From the NCBI RefSeq assembly GCF_004798865.1, contig NW_025336481.1, forward strand, positions 18,700,438 to 18,764,437: a DNA stretch of 64,000 nt, read 5' to 3'. Below are positions 36,401 through 48,400 of this stretch, piece by piece. This stretch comes from Varanus komodoensis. Its lineage: Eukaryota > Chordata > Lepidosauria > Squamata > Varanidae. The stretch's first letter is position 1. Each line of letters opens with the position of its first letter. The notes beneath the pieces are model-generated. The model was not told where the DNA came from. It did no database searches and worked only from the letters and a program-made list of their open reading frames with translations. A program made the position numbers and the translations under genes.

Positions 36401-39400
36401 GTAGTTAACTCCTAGGATTATCTGAGGTAACATTTGATCAGTCTGTATCACCAATGGGCAACCCATGGATTATATAGCTGTTGGAGTACTCTAGTGCATT
36501 TCTCGGTGGGTGCCCGTTGTTTCTCCTCCAAAATCCACATGGACCATTGTTCCTGTGCTTGTGTTAGGCTGAGGACAGACAGAGATTACTCTTATGATTG
36601 CTCACCAGGCAGTTGTTTGGCCTTTGCAGCTGCATGTGTCCATGGTCCCCAACACACTGCAGAGTGTTGCCTGTATGATCAAAATTTTGGCCAGTCCTAG
36701 TGTTCATGTATATGATTGGAAGAATGATGGATATTGAAGATTAATCTCACAGCTTCCATGTAGCTTGAAGGGCCTGATCATGCCTCATCTTGGAAGCTAA
36801 GCAGGGTCAGGCCTGGTTGGAATCTGGATGGGGGACTTCAATGTTGTGAACCACCCAGAGAGCTTCGGCTATGGGTGGTATAGAAATATAATTAATAATA
36901 ATAATTCTATTTTTCTTTTTTAAATTGTCTTTTTGTAGAGATGCTGCAGTTTGTTAGCAACCAGGTTGGAGATTTTCCAGATTTGTTTTCCGATCATTTG
37001 TGTGGCACCTTCCAGAGCAGCAGTGCATGTAACGGGGCTGGAACAGTGGATCCCTCATCGCAGAGGCCATATGGCCAGGGGCAGTTACAGTCCTTCTCAC
37101 CCAATGCATCTTCAACACAACTTCAAACTGTGCAAGTGAAGGTATCCCAGCCAGCCACTGCAACACCTGTTCCTCCACGTTCTGCACCCCCTCTTCAGCC
37201 TCGTCCCCAGGTTCAGCCACAACTTCAGCAACAGACGGTTATGATTACTCCAACTTTCAGCTCTGCTCCCCAAACCCGGATCATTCAGCAGCCTGTAATC
37301 TACCAAAATGCAGCTACAAGTTTTCAAGGTAACTGTCAGGGATTTGTTGGTAGCTGTTGGAAACGCCCTGCTGATACCTTCAAAGCTAACAGTGGGCAGG
37401 TTTGCACAACGCTTTAAACCCTGGCTGGCTTTTAGCTACCTGGGCTTAAATAGCCTGGGGTCCTCACTCTGTCAACATACAGTTGGGTTCACTGGGGGTC
37501 CTGAAGTACCTCCTCTCTTAACCCATGAATCCTCCCACTGGTGTCCCAGGTGATGCACAAGCAGCTGTCAGAGGGCCTCTGCTGTTGATTCCGACAGAGA
37601 GAAGTTGCTTGGCAAGCCCTCTCTGCTAGGAGCAGTAGCATTGGTTCTCTTGGCACTGTCTCTGGTTACACCCAGTGACTATATCGCCTCTTTCCCCCAT
37701 CTGCTATATGGATTGCCTCATGGGGTGATCAGGGAAGTGATTGTGTTCTCCTGGCCCTTGTGGGGCTTCTGAAGGTGGCAAGCATTGAGAGAGAAGTTGC
37801 AGACATGTGGCCAGTAGTTTTCATCAGTGTTCACTGGGAGCTGCTTGGCTGGAGCGGTACAGGAATTGTGCTGCTTTGGCAAAGTGGCTCTCTTGTTGTG
37901 AGTCTTGGCTGCCCAGGGGTCATGTTGTCTACATTCATTTAACACAGCTTGGCAGCTTAGGCAAATGCCACAGCAATCCCTGGCCTGTCAGCATGGTTTG
38001 TATGCTGAACTTAAGCCACCCTGACAGCAGCAACCCAGCTTCAGCCCAGACATTGTCTAGAGAAGCAGCTGTATACAGAATCACCATTTCATTCTCCAAC
38101 TTTATTAAATTTAAGATGTTATTTATTTTCCAGCTGCAAACAAAATAAAACGTTACATCAAGTCTAATTGTTGAAAGATGGTAGTTCACTTAATAAATAT
38201 TCCCCTACACACACACACAGGTAAAAATGGTTGGAATCCATTGGCTGCTTGGAAATTGCCATTATTATATAGTATAGTTTTGTCCTATTCTGTGTTTGCA
38301 GCCTCTCTAGCTGTTTGAGCTTCCTGGAAAACTCCCTAGAGGAAAATGTGGTGCAGTAGTTATAGTGTTGGGCTTGGGAACCCAGGAGATCCAGGTTCTA
38401 GTCCCCACTTGGCCGTGAAGCTTACCTGGTTGATTTTAGGCCAGTCAAGGACTTTCAGTTTAACCTATTTCAGAGGTTTGTTGAGAGGATAAAATCAAGC
38501 TTTGTAAGCCACTTTGGGTTTCTCACAAAAGGCAGGATATAAATGGAATGTAATGGCGGCAATGGCAACAAATTATATTTCAGGCACAATTCCTTGCATG
38601 TTTGAATATGCATACAATTGAGTCCATAGTCACTTTCATAATCTGAAGAAAGGTTTTGATGGGTGCTGTTGCATAAGACCTTGATTTGTATGTGAAATAA
38701 AATCATGTCATATTTTAACTTTGTCTTTAGTCAATTTAACTTGTTAAATTTGCTTGGATCTAGTAGGAATCCAAAAATAGTTGCAGGTTGTGAACATAAA
38801 CATATATTTCACAATAATTATTCTATTTTTATATAGTTATCCTGCCAACATAAGACCCTCAGGGCTGCTTAGATTATACATAGTCTAATGCTGCCAAAAG
38901 GAAACATTAGAGAAAAACTTTTAGCACTTATATGTGGGTACGTGGACCACTAATCATGCCCAATTACCAGATATCCCAGCTTGGTAACATAATGAAAGCT
39001 GTTACTAGGGTGGATTTGATTAAATCACTAGTCAGTAAGACTTGATTTAAATCATAGTTTTCTACATAATTTGCATGCATGCCTGCCTTAGGTAGAGGAA
39101 CTTCATTAAAATATTCCTAACCTGGATGCCTTTTATGGCTTGCTGCAATTATAGGTTTTCTCCTCCAGGGAAAGAATAATATGATAAACCTCAGGCTATA
39201 CAGAAGAAGATCCAAACACTTGTGGAGTATTCTGTTCAAAAGATTTCTTTTTCATTTGTACTGCTTGCCCCTGCCTCCTCACACTTAACTTCTTATGCAG
39301 ATCTATTCCACTCCCAATAGTCTTCTGTTCACTGAATTTTTTGAAACTTAGCACTGAAGAGGTACGGGGTTGATTCTGTGTACATAGACTTGCAAAGGAA

Positions 39401-42400
39401 CAGTGGGATTAAGGCCTTTTTCTCAACTCTGTATGTTTATTTTATAACATTTTTGCTGTGAAGAAGAGGCATGTGATCTCTGCAGACACAAATTCACAGT
39501 TTTCAGAACTGTAAAACCAAACATCTATGGGAATATCTTATAGCTAGAAAAATTGTCCAATCTTACAGAAACCTCTGGAAGAATATGACATTGTGAATGG
39601 ATTAATGGAATTCATTTACCAAAAAATGCAAACATTGTATGAATATACAGACCCGTGCTACATAATTAACAATTAATCCTTATTTCATGCCAAATAACCT
39701 TTGGACTAGCTATCCATAGATAGATTTTTTCCCTTCAAAAATCTTTTTATTAAAAAAATTCAATTTAAATTTTAAAAATCCAGTTTTTTAATTTAAAAGA
39801 TCACTGATTTTTATCTACCCTGGCTGTTATCTTCCTTCAGTAAGAATGTTTAGGCAGTCCCTCACATTTTGCTTGTTTTGTTTTTAGTGCTGCAGCCCCA
39901 GGTTCAGAGCCTGGTGACTTCCTCCCAAGTTCAACCACTCACCATCCAGCAGCAGGTGCAGACCATGCAGGCTCAGAGGGTGTTGACACAGACCGCCAAT
40001 GGCACCATCCAGACACTGACCCCAGCCACAGTCCAGGCAGTAGCTGCCCCACAAGTCCAGCAGGTTCCAGTAAGTGATTTTAAGATGTAATATTTTGGTG
40101 GGGAGGATTGACTATTTATTTATATAAATATGCACACTTACATAGTTAACTGCTATGTTTCTATCCTGCCTTTTTGCCTCTTGCAAGGAAGTCAAAGCAG
40201 ATTACATGGTCCTGCTCCTCTCTACTCTATCCTCAAAACAATCAAGTGAGGTAGGTTAGGCTAAGAGTAAGCAGCAGCCCCAAGGTCAACCAGTAAGCTT
40301 CATTACTGAGTGGGGATTTGAGCTGAGATATCCCAAGTGTCAGTCCAACATTCAAACCATTACACTGCAATTGCAATCTGTACTTCAGAGACAAGTATGT
40401 TTATATAATGACTTCTCTTTCAATTCCAAATCACCTTTCCACCTTTCACTGCTGGCACAGAAGCTCCCCAAATGTAGGTTATTATTGGAGTAAACTGAAT
40501 TGGTGCAGCCATAGAAAAACAGATGGCCATGACTGAGTTTGGAAGAAAGGTGTTTTGGAAAAAACAGTCAGCTTCTCCAAATGGCTAATTTAAGAATTGT
40601 AGAGCTGTGCAATTTTTAATAGATGGATTGCCTCTGTAAAAGAAGCCAGCCTTGAATTTTAGAACAGCTAAGCAGGGATGTCATGGATAGGACATTTTGG
40701 AGGGCTATCATTCATGGGGTTGCCATAAGTCAGGGATGACTTGATGGCACATAAGAGCAACAGAGCTATACTTGCAACATCCCACAACATTTTGATTCAG
40801 CATTTGATATGTTGTAATGTACCACGTTTTGTGCTGGAAACGGGGCATCAGAAATGACAAATTAATACTAATATCATGTCAGAAAGCCAGTAGGGCTAGA
40901 GCTTGATCTTTGTACAGAAACAGGTGCAATCAGGATGATGCACTTGAAGCTGAAACGGAAGTGGGGCTCCAGTATTAGCTGCAATATTATTATGTTTGCT
41001 TTCTTTGTTGTACTAAACTTTACAGTCTTTTCTCCTTCCAGGTCCTTGTCCAACCACAGATAATCAAGACAGATTCTCTTGTTCTAACAACACTGAAAGC
41101 TGATGGTAATCCCGTCATGGCTGCAGTTCAGAATCCAGCCCTCACAACATTGACCACACCTATTCAGACAACTGCTCTGCAGGTACTGTAGAGTGCCGTG
41201 CTTTATTTTTCCTGACTTTCTCTTCCCCCTCTTGCTTTTTGGTTTCCTTCTCATAAGGACTGTTCAAAGTCCATGAGGACTTAGGGCCTCTAGACTGTCT
41301 AGATGGCCATAGGAGTGGTTGGCATCCCAGCTTGGGCCTCAGAAACATGTCCCAGGGTTGGAGCTGGGGCTCCAGCACCCTCCCTCCATCTTTGCAGTTG
41401 ATGCAGAAAGAGCCTTGAAGCCTGTGGCGCCAAAGCTGCAATACTAAAGTTGGAGCTGGAAGTCTGTGGGCATTCTTGGGGGACCTTTTGGGTAGGTCAG
41501 AAGTTCCACCATCATATGTAGTATCCTGATGGTGCCTCAGCCTGTCATCTTCATGCTGTAGCCCAAAAGACTTAAAACAGCTGAAATTGGTTGTTTAAGT
41601 TTTTGCATGGTGGGAGGGGTGTGGTGGTGATCTTTGATAGGACGTCCCTATCCTCCAGGTTTGGAGGGTTAGCAGCAGCCCCATTGGAATGGATTGCTTG
41701 AGTCTTACAGTATGTCTGTCTTTGAAAGAAGACCATAGTGTGGCAAAGGTGTGGCTATTGCACTCGTTGATCCTTCATCCTTTCTTGAAGAAAATTTCAG
41801 AATTCCTGTAGATGCATATACTGTAATAAGTTCAGGGAGATGGGTCAGGATACCTGTTTTAGTCTGCTATGGCAAAAACAGACAGGAATCTTAGGTGGCA
41901 GTTTCACGTCCAATGACTTGGGTATTTGCTTTCATACAGTACAGTCTGCTTCATCAGATGTAACATTATTGTGGATATCTATACTAGTTTTCATTGTGAT
42001 TCACCAGAATGACTGTATATCTATAACATTAAGTAAGATAAGAGGATGACCTTAGAACAGTGATGGCGAACCTTTTAGAGACTTGAGTGCCCAAACTGCA
42101 ACCCAAAACCAACTTATTTATCACAAAGTGCCAACACTACAATAAAACCTGAAAATTGCGATTTTAGTTTAGAAAAAACAGCTCACAGCCAGTCCAAGCA
42201 AATGTATATGTATATCCTTGGCATCACCCCTAGCCCTAATACAGGGGTAAAATACCATCAAAAGGGGCGATTTTGAAAAAGCCTTCCTTGAGTAGCTTTT
42301 TCTGCACAGCTTATCATTCTGCCCATTCGAAACACATTCCAACCATCAAAATCATGCCAGGGCACCTCGTTTTTCTAACCCTAACCCAGTGATGATGAAC

Positions 42401-45400
42401 CTTTTAGAGACCGAGTGCCCAAACTGCAACTCAAAACCCACTTATTTATCTCAAAGTGCCAACACTGCAATAAAACCTGAAAACAGCCCATCCAAGCAAA
42501 TGTGTGTGTATATATCTATATCCCTGGCAGTGCACTTACCAGCCATGTGAAAGCTCAGATGAGTCGCAGCTAATGTGTTGTGGCTTGTGCTGTCATTGCC
42601 TGGCACTAGCACTCCTTTCCGAGCATGCACATGGCTCCTATGTGCACTGTTGTCCAGTGCTCAGCTGCTGGGGCGATGCTGGGCTGCTGTGGCACACGTG
42701 CCATAGGTTTGCCACCACTGCCTTAGAAACTGAGTCATTTTAGAAGTAAGTCTCAATATTATGGAAAAGTGTATGGGTCTGCTCAGAGCTGACTTAAGCT
42801 AATAGCTTGTCTTCCTCAAGCATAATGTTCTAGCTTTTCACATTCTTGGCTTACTATACTAAGTGGAAGAAAAAGACCCAAGGGCACATTCCTATTTATC
42901 TTGCTTGGGTATTAGGAATGTGACTTCCTTTTCTTTCTCAAAGGGTTTATTTACTTAAAATGATAAGTTAGCATATTTTAGAAAGTGAGGTGTGGTATGT
43001 GTTGAGCAAAATAGTCTTTTTAGTAGATGTACACTGATAGGGAGTACCTGATAGGGACACCAGGCAAAGACTTTTTATTGTTATTTTCCCCAAGTCTTTT
43101 ACATCACATTGTAGATTTTAATCCTGCCACACCTTTGCTTTCTCTCTCTTTCTCTCTCTCTTTATATTTTATTTTCTTGTCTCGATCTTATCTGTGAACA
43201 ATTTTACAGATAACATTGTATTGGATATAATTTTGTTGGAGAGGTCCATGATGTTTATGGTAATGCTGGATTCTCATATCAAAGGAATGCATTTCATTCA
43301 CAGCAAATATGGTAATATATGCTGTGTTGTGTTTTGGAAAGACAGTTAAAGTGGAGAAATAGGGTTTGGTTTGTCCCCACCCAATAATTAGTCTGATGGA
43401 TCTTTCAGCCTGATCAAAGCTTTTATGCTGCGGTATAGTTTGTTTCCTCTTCAGATTCTGAAAGCAGTTCATTTGCCCAGTATGTAAGAGAGTATAGGCA
43501 GATGGACAGTAATAAGAAAAATTATTTGAGCCAGAAGGAAACTTGTTCCCTTGTATCATTTTTATCTGGAACTACTGATGTGATACTTGGGGAAAAGCAG
43601 TGCAATAGTCACTTATTCCTACATAGTGTATTAGTAATCCAGGGAAGTGTTCAGGCATTCTTACGCATTCTTAAGAGCAGTGCTTTTTGTGTAAAAAAAA
43701 AAAGAAAAAGAAAGGTGCCGGAACTCACGTCTTGGGGTCACACTTTTACACAATGGTTGCTGCCGGCAGTAAGCACTCAGCGCGCAACCACACGACTGAT
43801 CCCAAGCCGAGCAGCGCCCTCACAATCAGCACCGACAATCAGCGCCGACACACAAGCAGACACTATGTTAATGATTTCTGCCGCCGATCTGCTACACCCA
43901 ACAGGGCGATTCACAATCACTTGGAAAAATCCATCAAAAAATGTACCGGAACACTGTTTCGGTGCGTTCTATGACAAAAAAAGCCCTGCTTAAGAGTATA
44001 TGAAGATCTACTGCACTGAATCAAATTACAGGTTTTTCTAGTTCTGTATAGCATACTGTGAGAGACAGTGGCTTTCCAGGGTCCTGGGTAATGGATAGCT
44101 TCTGTCCCGACTGCCTGAGAATTTTTAAACAGAGTTTCAGGGGAGTAACTCAGAAATAGTACGCCTGCAAAGCATGAGCTCTTTTACTTAAGTGTAGAAG
44201 AGTTCTTCTACATTCTTTTATTTCTTACTATCAAACAAACGCACCTTCACATGAGTTGGAATAGTCCTCAGTTTGACACAGTAAAGTCTTCAAGGAAATT
44301 TACTTTGCTGACAGATTTGGACACATTGTGCTGTCGAAGTTGAAGCCATGCCTGCGGGCATCCCTAGGCAGCTCCAGCAATGGTATACCCCGTAGTTCCT
44401 TGAGGATGGAGACTGCCCACACTATTTCCCTCAAGTGGGACTTCCCTGCGGTAGAAGGGAGGGAGCAGGTGCATAACTTTGTTACTTATTCTACTAATCA
44501 TCTCTGCCTTCAAACTGAATGGATTTAGAATACATGTCAAGTTTTGGATATCTGGGATTCATAGTCTTGGTACTGTTTCTGGCAGGCCTTCTCTTTTCTT
44601 ATTATAAATAAACTTTTATTAAGTGTGTGTGTTTGTATAAAGCATAGCTGAAGCTCTGTGCATGGTTCTTAGCATAAAGCTTAGTGCTCTATTTTTATAA
44701 TGACACAATAAAACCTAATGTAAAAAATGAAAAAGTTTACATTAAAAGTTTTAAAACAGAATAAAATCAAAGTAAAAATATTATCAGTCCAGGATAAAGA
44801 GAGCACTGACATCTTTAAAAAAATTCAGAATGTTTAATATGGTTTGCAAATTGTGCTGAAAAGACTGCATTGTGGGCACTAAGTGAGCCTGTCTGGTGAG
44901 CTTCTTTTATGGTCATTTGGTCCTTTAATTGTGAAATAAATTTCTGTCTTGCTCATTGTTGTTGCCTCTTCAGACTTTAGTTGGTGGCAGTGGAACCATC
45001 TTGACCACAATGCCCATGATGATGGGAGGGCAGGAGAAGATGTCTATCAAACAGGTACCTGGGGGTGCCAAGCAGCCAGAACCTCCAAAGGAAGGAGAGA
45101 GACGAACAACCCATAATATTATTGAGAAACGATATCGATCATCAATAAATGACAAGATCATAGAACTAAAAGATCTTGTTATGGGAACAGATGCCAAGGT
45201 AAGAGTTACTTAGTGACTGAAAAGCAAGAAGATGGTTGTGATCACAAACCCTGTTGGCATTCTCTGATTTTTAGGTCATTAGCTATTGCTTAATCAGTAT
45301 GGAAATTTGGACTGTGATAAATGCCAAAAACATATGAATTAGTTTTACTTTCCTGCATTTCTTAATAATTGTGTTACATTATGCAATATCTTTTGCTTTT

Positions 45401-48400
45401 CCTTCTGCCCTTCTCGAAGGCAAGTACAAGGACATCCCCTTTGCTGAAAGTCGTTGCACTTGTCCGATGAGAGGTTTAGACCTTGGAACTTATGTTTTTT
45501 TTCATGTCCATATTACAAACAGGCATGTAATGAGCTCATTATTCCGCTCTTTTGGAATAATCTGATTCTTTCTGAAAAAGCTGAACTTGAGTTTCTTCTA
45601 TCAGATAAAGCGGTTAAGATCACATATCAAGTAGCAAGTTTCTGCAGGGAAATACTCAGGTTAAGAAAATGTTGTGCTATTTAGTTATAACTCTATCTAT
45701 TGTATACATTTAAATTGTAGCAACTTTCAACAAAGGAATTTATTAGCATTACCATTATGTACATGTTTGTGGCATTATGTGTTTTAGTTATGCAGCCTAG
45801 GTTATTTTAATTTTTAGGATCCATTATTTGCCTTTTTGTCTTTTAGTTCATTTTAAATAGTTATTGTAATTGGGGTAATGGAAAAGCATTGTTTAATCCA
45901 TTATGTTAGCCCATGTTGGTTTATGTTTTTCTGTGTAATGAATAAAAATTAATAAAATAAATATCTTTAATGTTGCATTTATTTTGCAGATGCACAAATC
46001 TGGTGTACTGAGGAAGGCCATTGACTACATTAAATATCTGCAGCAGGTTAACCATAAGCTAAGACAGGAGAACATGGTCCTGAAGTTGGCTAGCCAGAAA
46101 AACAGTTAAGTATTTTAAGCAGGTGATGAAAATGTGATTCAGGAAGTCTTCTTTACCCCCTCCCATACTATTCAAAGAGGTATATTATTGGTTGCTCATG
46201 TTTTTGTGGGTAAAATGAAGGAGAGCATGGGAGGGTGTGAAGGTAGAAGGTACTGGATAGACAGCATTGTGAATGTGCATGTCTCATTTTTGCAATCTCT
46301 GATCTTTACAGAGTTGTTGAAGGGTTTTGACCTAAGCAGTTTAGTGGACAATGATGTGGATCTGAAGATAGATGACTTCAACCAAAATGCTCTGATGATG
46401 TCTCCTCCAGCTTCTGACTCAGGGTCACCAGCAGATTATTCTCCATATTCAATTGATTCGGAGCCAGGAAGCCCATTGTTGGATGATGCAAAGGCAGTTA
46501 AGTCGTAAAGCATTCTGCACTGGAAAGTGCATGCAGTGGTTGCATGTTACTTAGGATAAAGATCCTAATGGTGGTGTACATGCAGGCTAAGACAGAGACT
46601 TGCTCATGTGTTTGGCATTAAGGATACTGTAGTGAAATTACTTGTACAGTTTTAGAGAAAGCTGTTACTCAGAAGATTCATCAAGCAGTTTCATGGAATT
46701 ATCACCAATTGCCAGGTTAGGTTTTCAAAGTCTTATAGCAATTCTAATATAAGACTTGGTTCCACAGAAGTTTTAATTAAAAAGCTTAAGGTAACACAAA
46801 TATTTCATCCTCCCCAGTTTTTTTTCAATGGGAACACAAAAAGAAATAATAATTGTGTGCACATTTTATGGCCTTAATGTGATCACCTGTAGCAATAACA
46901 CCAGTTTACTAGTGAATCGATCCATTATCCCTTAAAAAGCAGTTTAGGTAGGATCTGCCTCAACAGTATTTGAAGTGAGAAAAATTGTGATGAATTGTAA
47001 ATATTTAAATTATTAAATATTCTTATAAATTCACCTCATGTGGATAAATACAACCATAGAATTCCTTCTGTTAGAAAATTAACTGTGCCTCCTCCTGAGG
47101 CTACAAAAGCTAGAGGGCAGGTTTGCATGTGTTGAACTGTGATGTTGTATGTATCTGAGCTACACTAACAAACCATGGCTTGTTAACCATGGGCAGTTCA
47201 TGACAAACTGGGTTCTTCTCATGGGTTGTTCATGATTAAACCATGGTTTGCAAGGGCAGCTGGATTTACATAACACAACAATTCACAATTAACCTACAAC
47301 TTGCTTTCAAACCATACTTCCAATATGGATCATTTATTGTGTAATCCCAGCAGGTGTAACTTTGATCTCATGAGGCTGGGGATGATCTCTTATCCTCAGT
47401 CTTTCATAACTCTCTTTCTCATTCCCTGTGTTCCTCTCCTCTACTGTCATTATCTAGGTTAAAGATGAACCTGACTCTCCACCTGTTGCTCTTGGAATGG
47501 TTGACCGCTCCCGCATGCTGCTTTGTGCTCTTACGTTCCTCTGTCTGTCCTTCAATCCTCTAACATCCCTCCTGGAGGGCCAAAGGACATCTGATTCTGA
47601 TGGTTCTGTACGTCATAGCTCTGGGAGGAGCATACTGACAATAGATTCAGGTACTCTCAGGAACTCAAAATATAAGTCCACTCCAGTGATGCTGGGTTTC
47701 AGTGATTCTAATCTTTTAAGAATCAGGTTTAATAGCTGAAAATGAATTGTTAGTAATGACAAAGGGAAATTAGTTGCAATCCTCATTGGATATTTTATCA
47801 GTTGGGTAGTAAGAAATGTGTATGTGTTTTGCATACAGCAATGATTTGATTCTTGCTATGATATACTATAAAGGATTGTACACAGCAGTCCTATGCACAT
47901 TGACCTAGGAATATGTCCTATAGTGTCATAAGACATAACTAAGGAAAGTTATAACTAAAGGAAATTCATTCCCAGGCAAATCTGCTAAAAATTGAAGTCT
48001 AAGGCTGGAATCCAGTTCCAGTTTACCTAAGAATAAGCCTTATTGCACTGAATGGTACTTTTTTCTGAGTAGGCATGTATAGGATTTCACTGTGAGGCTG
48101 TTGTGAGATTTATTCAATAATTAAAAAGCCCTCCTCACAAACTCTTAAGTAAATTGAAGGTATTATAGGATTCCTGCAAAATAGCCCAGTACATTGCACT
48201 GTGGTATATGGTACTGTAGTACAGTGACATATTTTAGTGCAGTTCAGCTGTATTGAGTAAATTTATCTTCAGCTGAGGTGTCAAGTTGAACTGTATTACC
48301 CATTTTGAACATGTGTGCTCTTTCTCTCTCTGTTTCTCTCTGTCTCATACACACATACTGGAAAGAACCTTGTCACAGTTCTCCCCTTTGATTGTGTGTG

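Larger units (their letters stand above)
24417..36938 (+). other. SREBF2 intron 1
   Basis: A 12.5-kb intron, the largest in the gene. It holds a reptile interspersed repeat (24,768-24,935), two BovB 3' ends (26,581-27,593), a Sauria-type SINE (30,648-30,863), a LINE 3' end with a U2-like insert (31,060-31,685), further repeat fragments (28,520-28,640, 31,725-31,845, 32,325-32,430, 34,324-34,405, 36,125-36,208) and a 5S-headed SINE (36,767-36,907). No exon was seen in it. Confidence 0.8.
37329..39887 (+). other. SREBF2 intron 2
   Basis: A 2.6-kb intron with a CA microsatellite (about 38,205-38,218), a Sauria-type SINE (38,347-38,549) and a hAT element (39,006-39,822). Confidence 0.8.
41183..44973 (+). 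other. SREBF2 intron 4
   Basis: A 3.8-kb intron with two hAT-type elements (42,058-42,720 and 43,678-43,988) and a CT-rich tract (about 43,138-43,162). The remaining sequence shows nothing recognisable. Confidence 0.8.
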
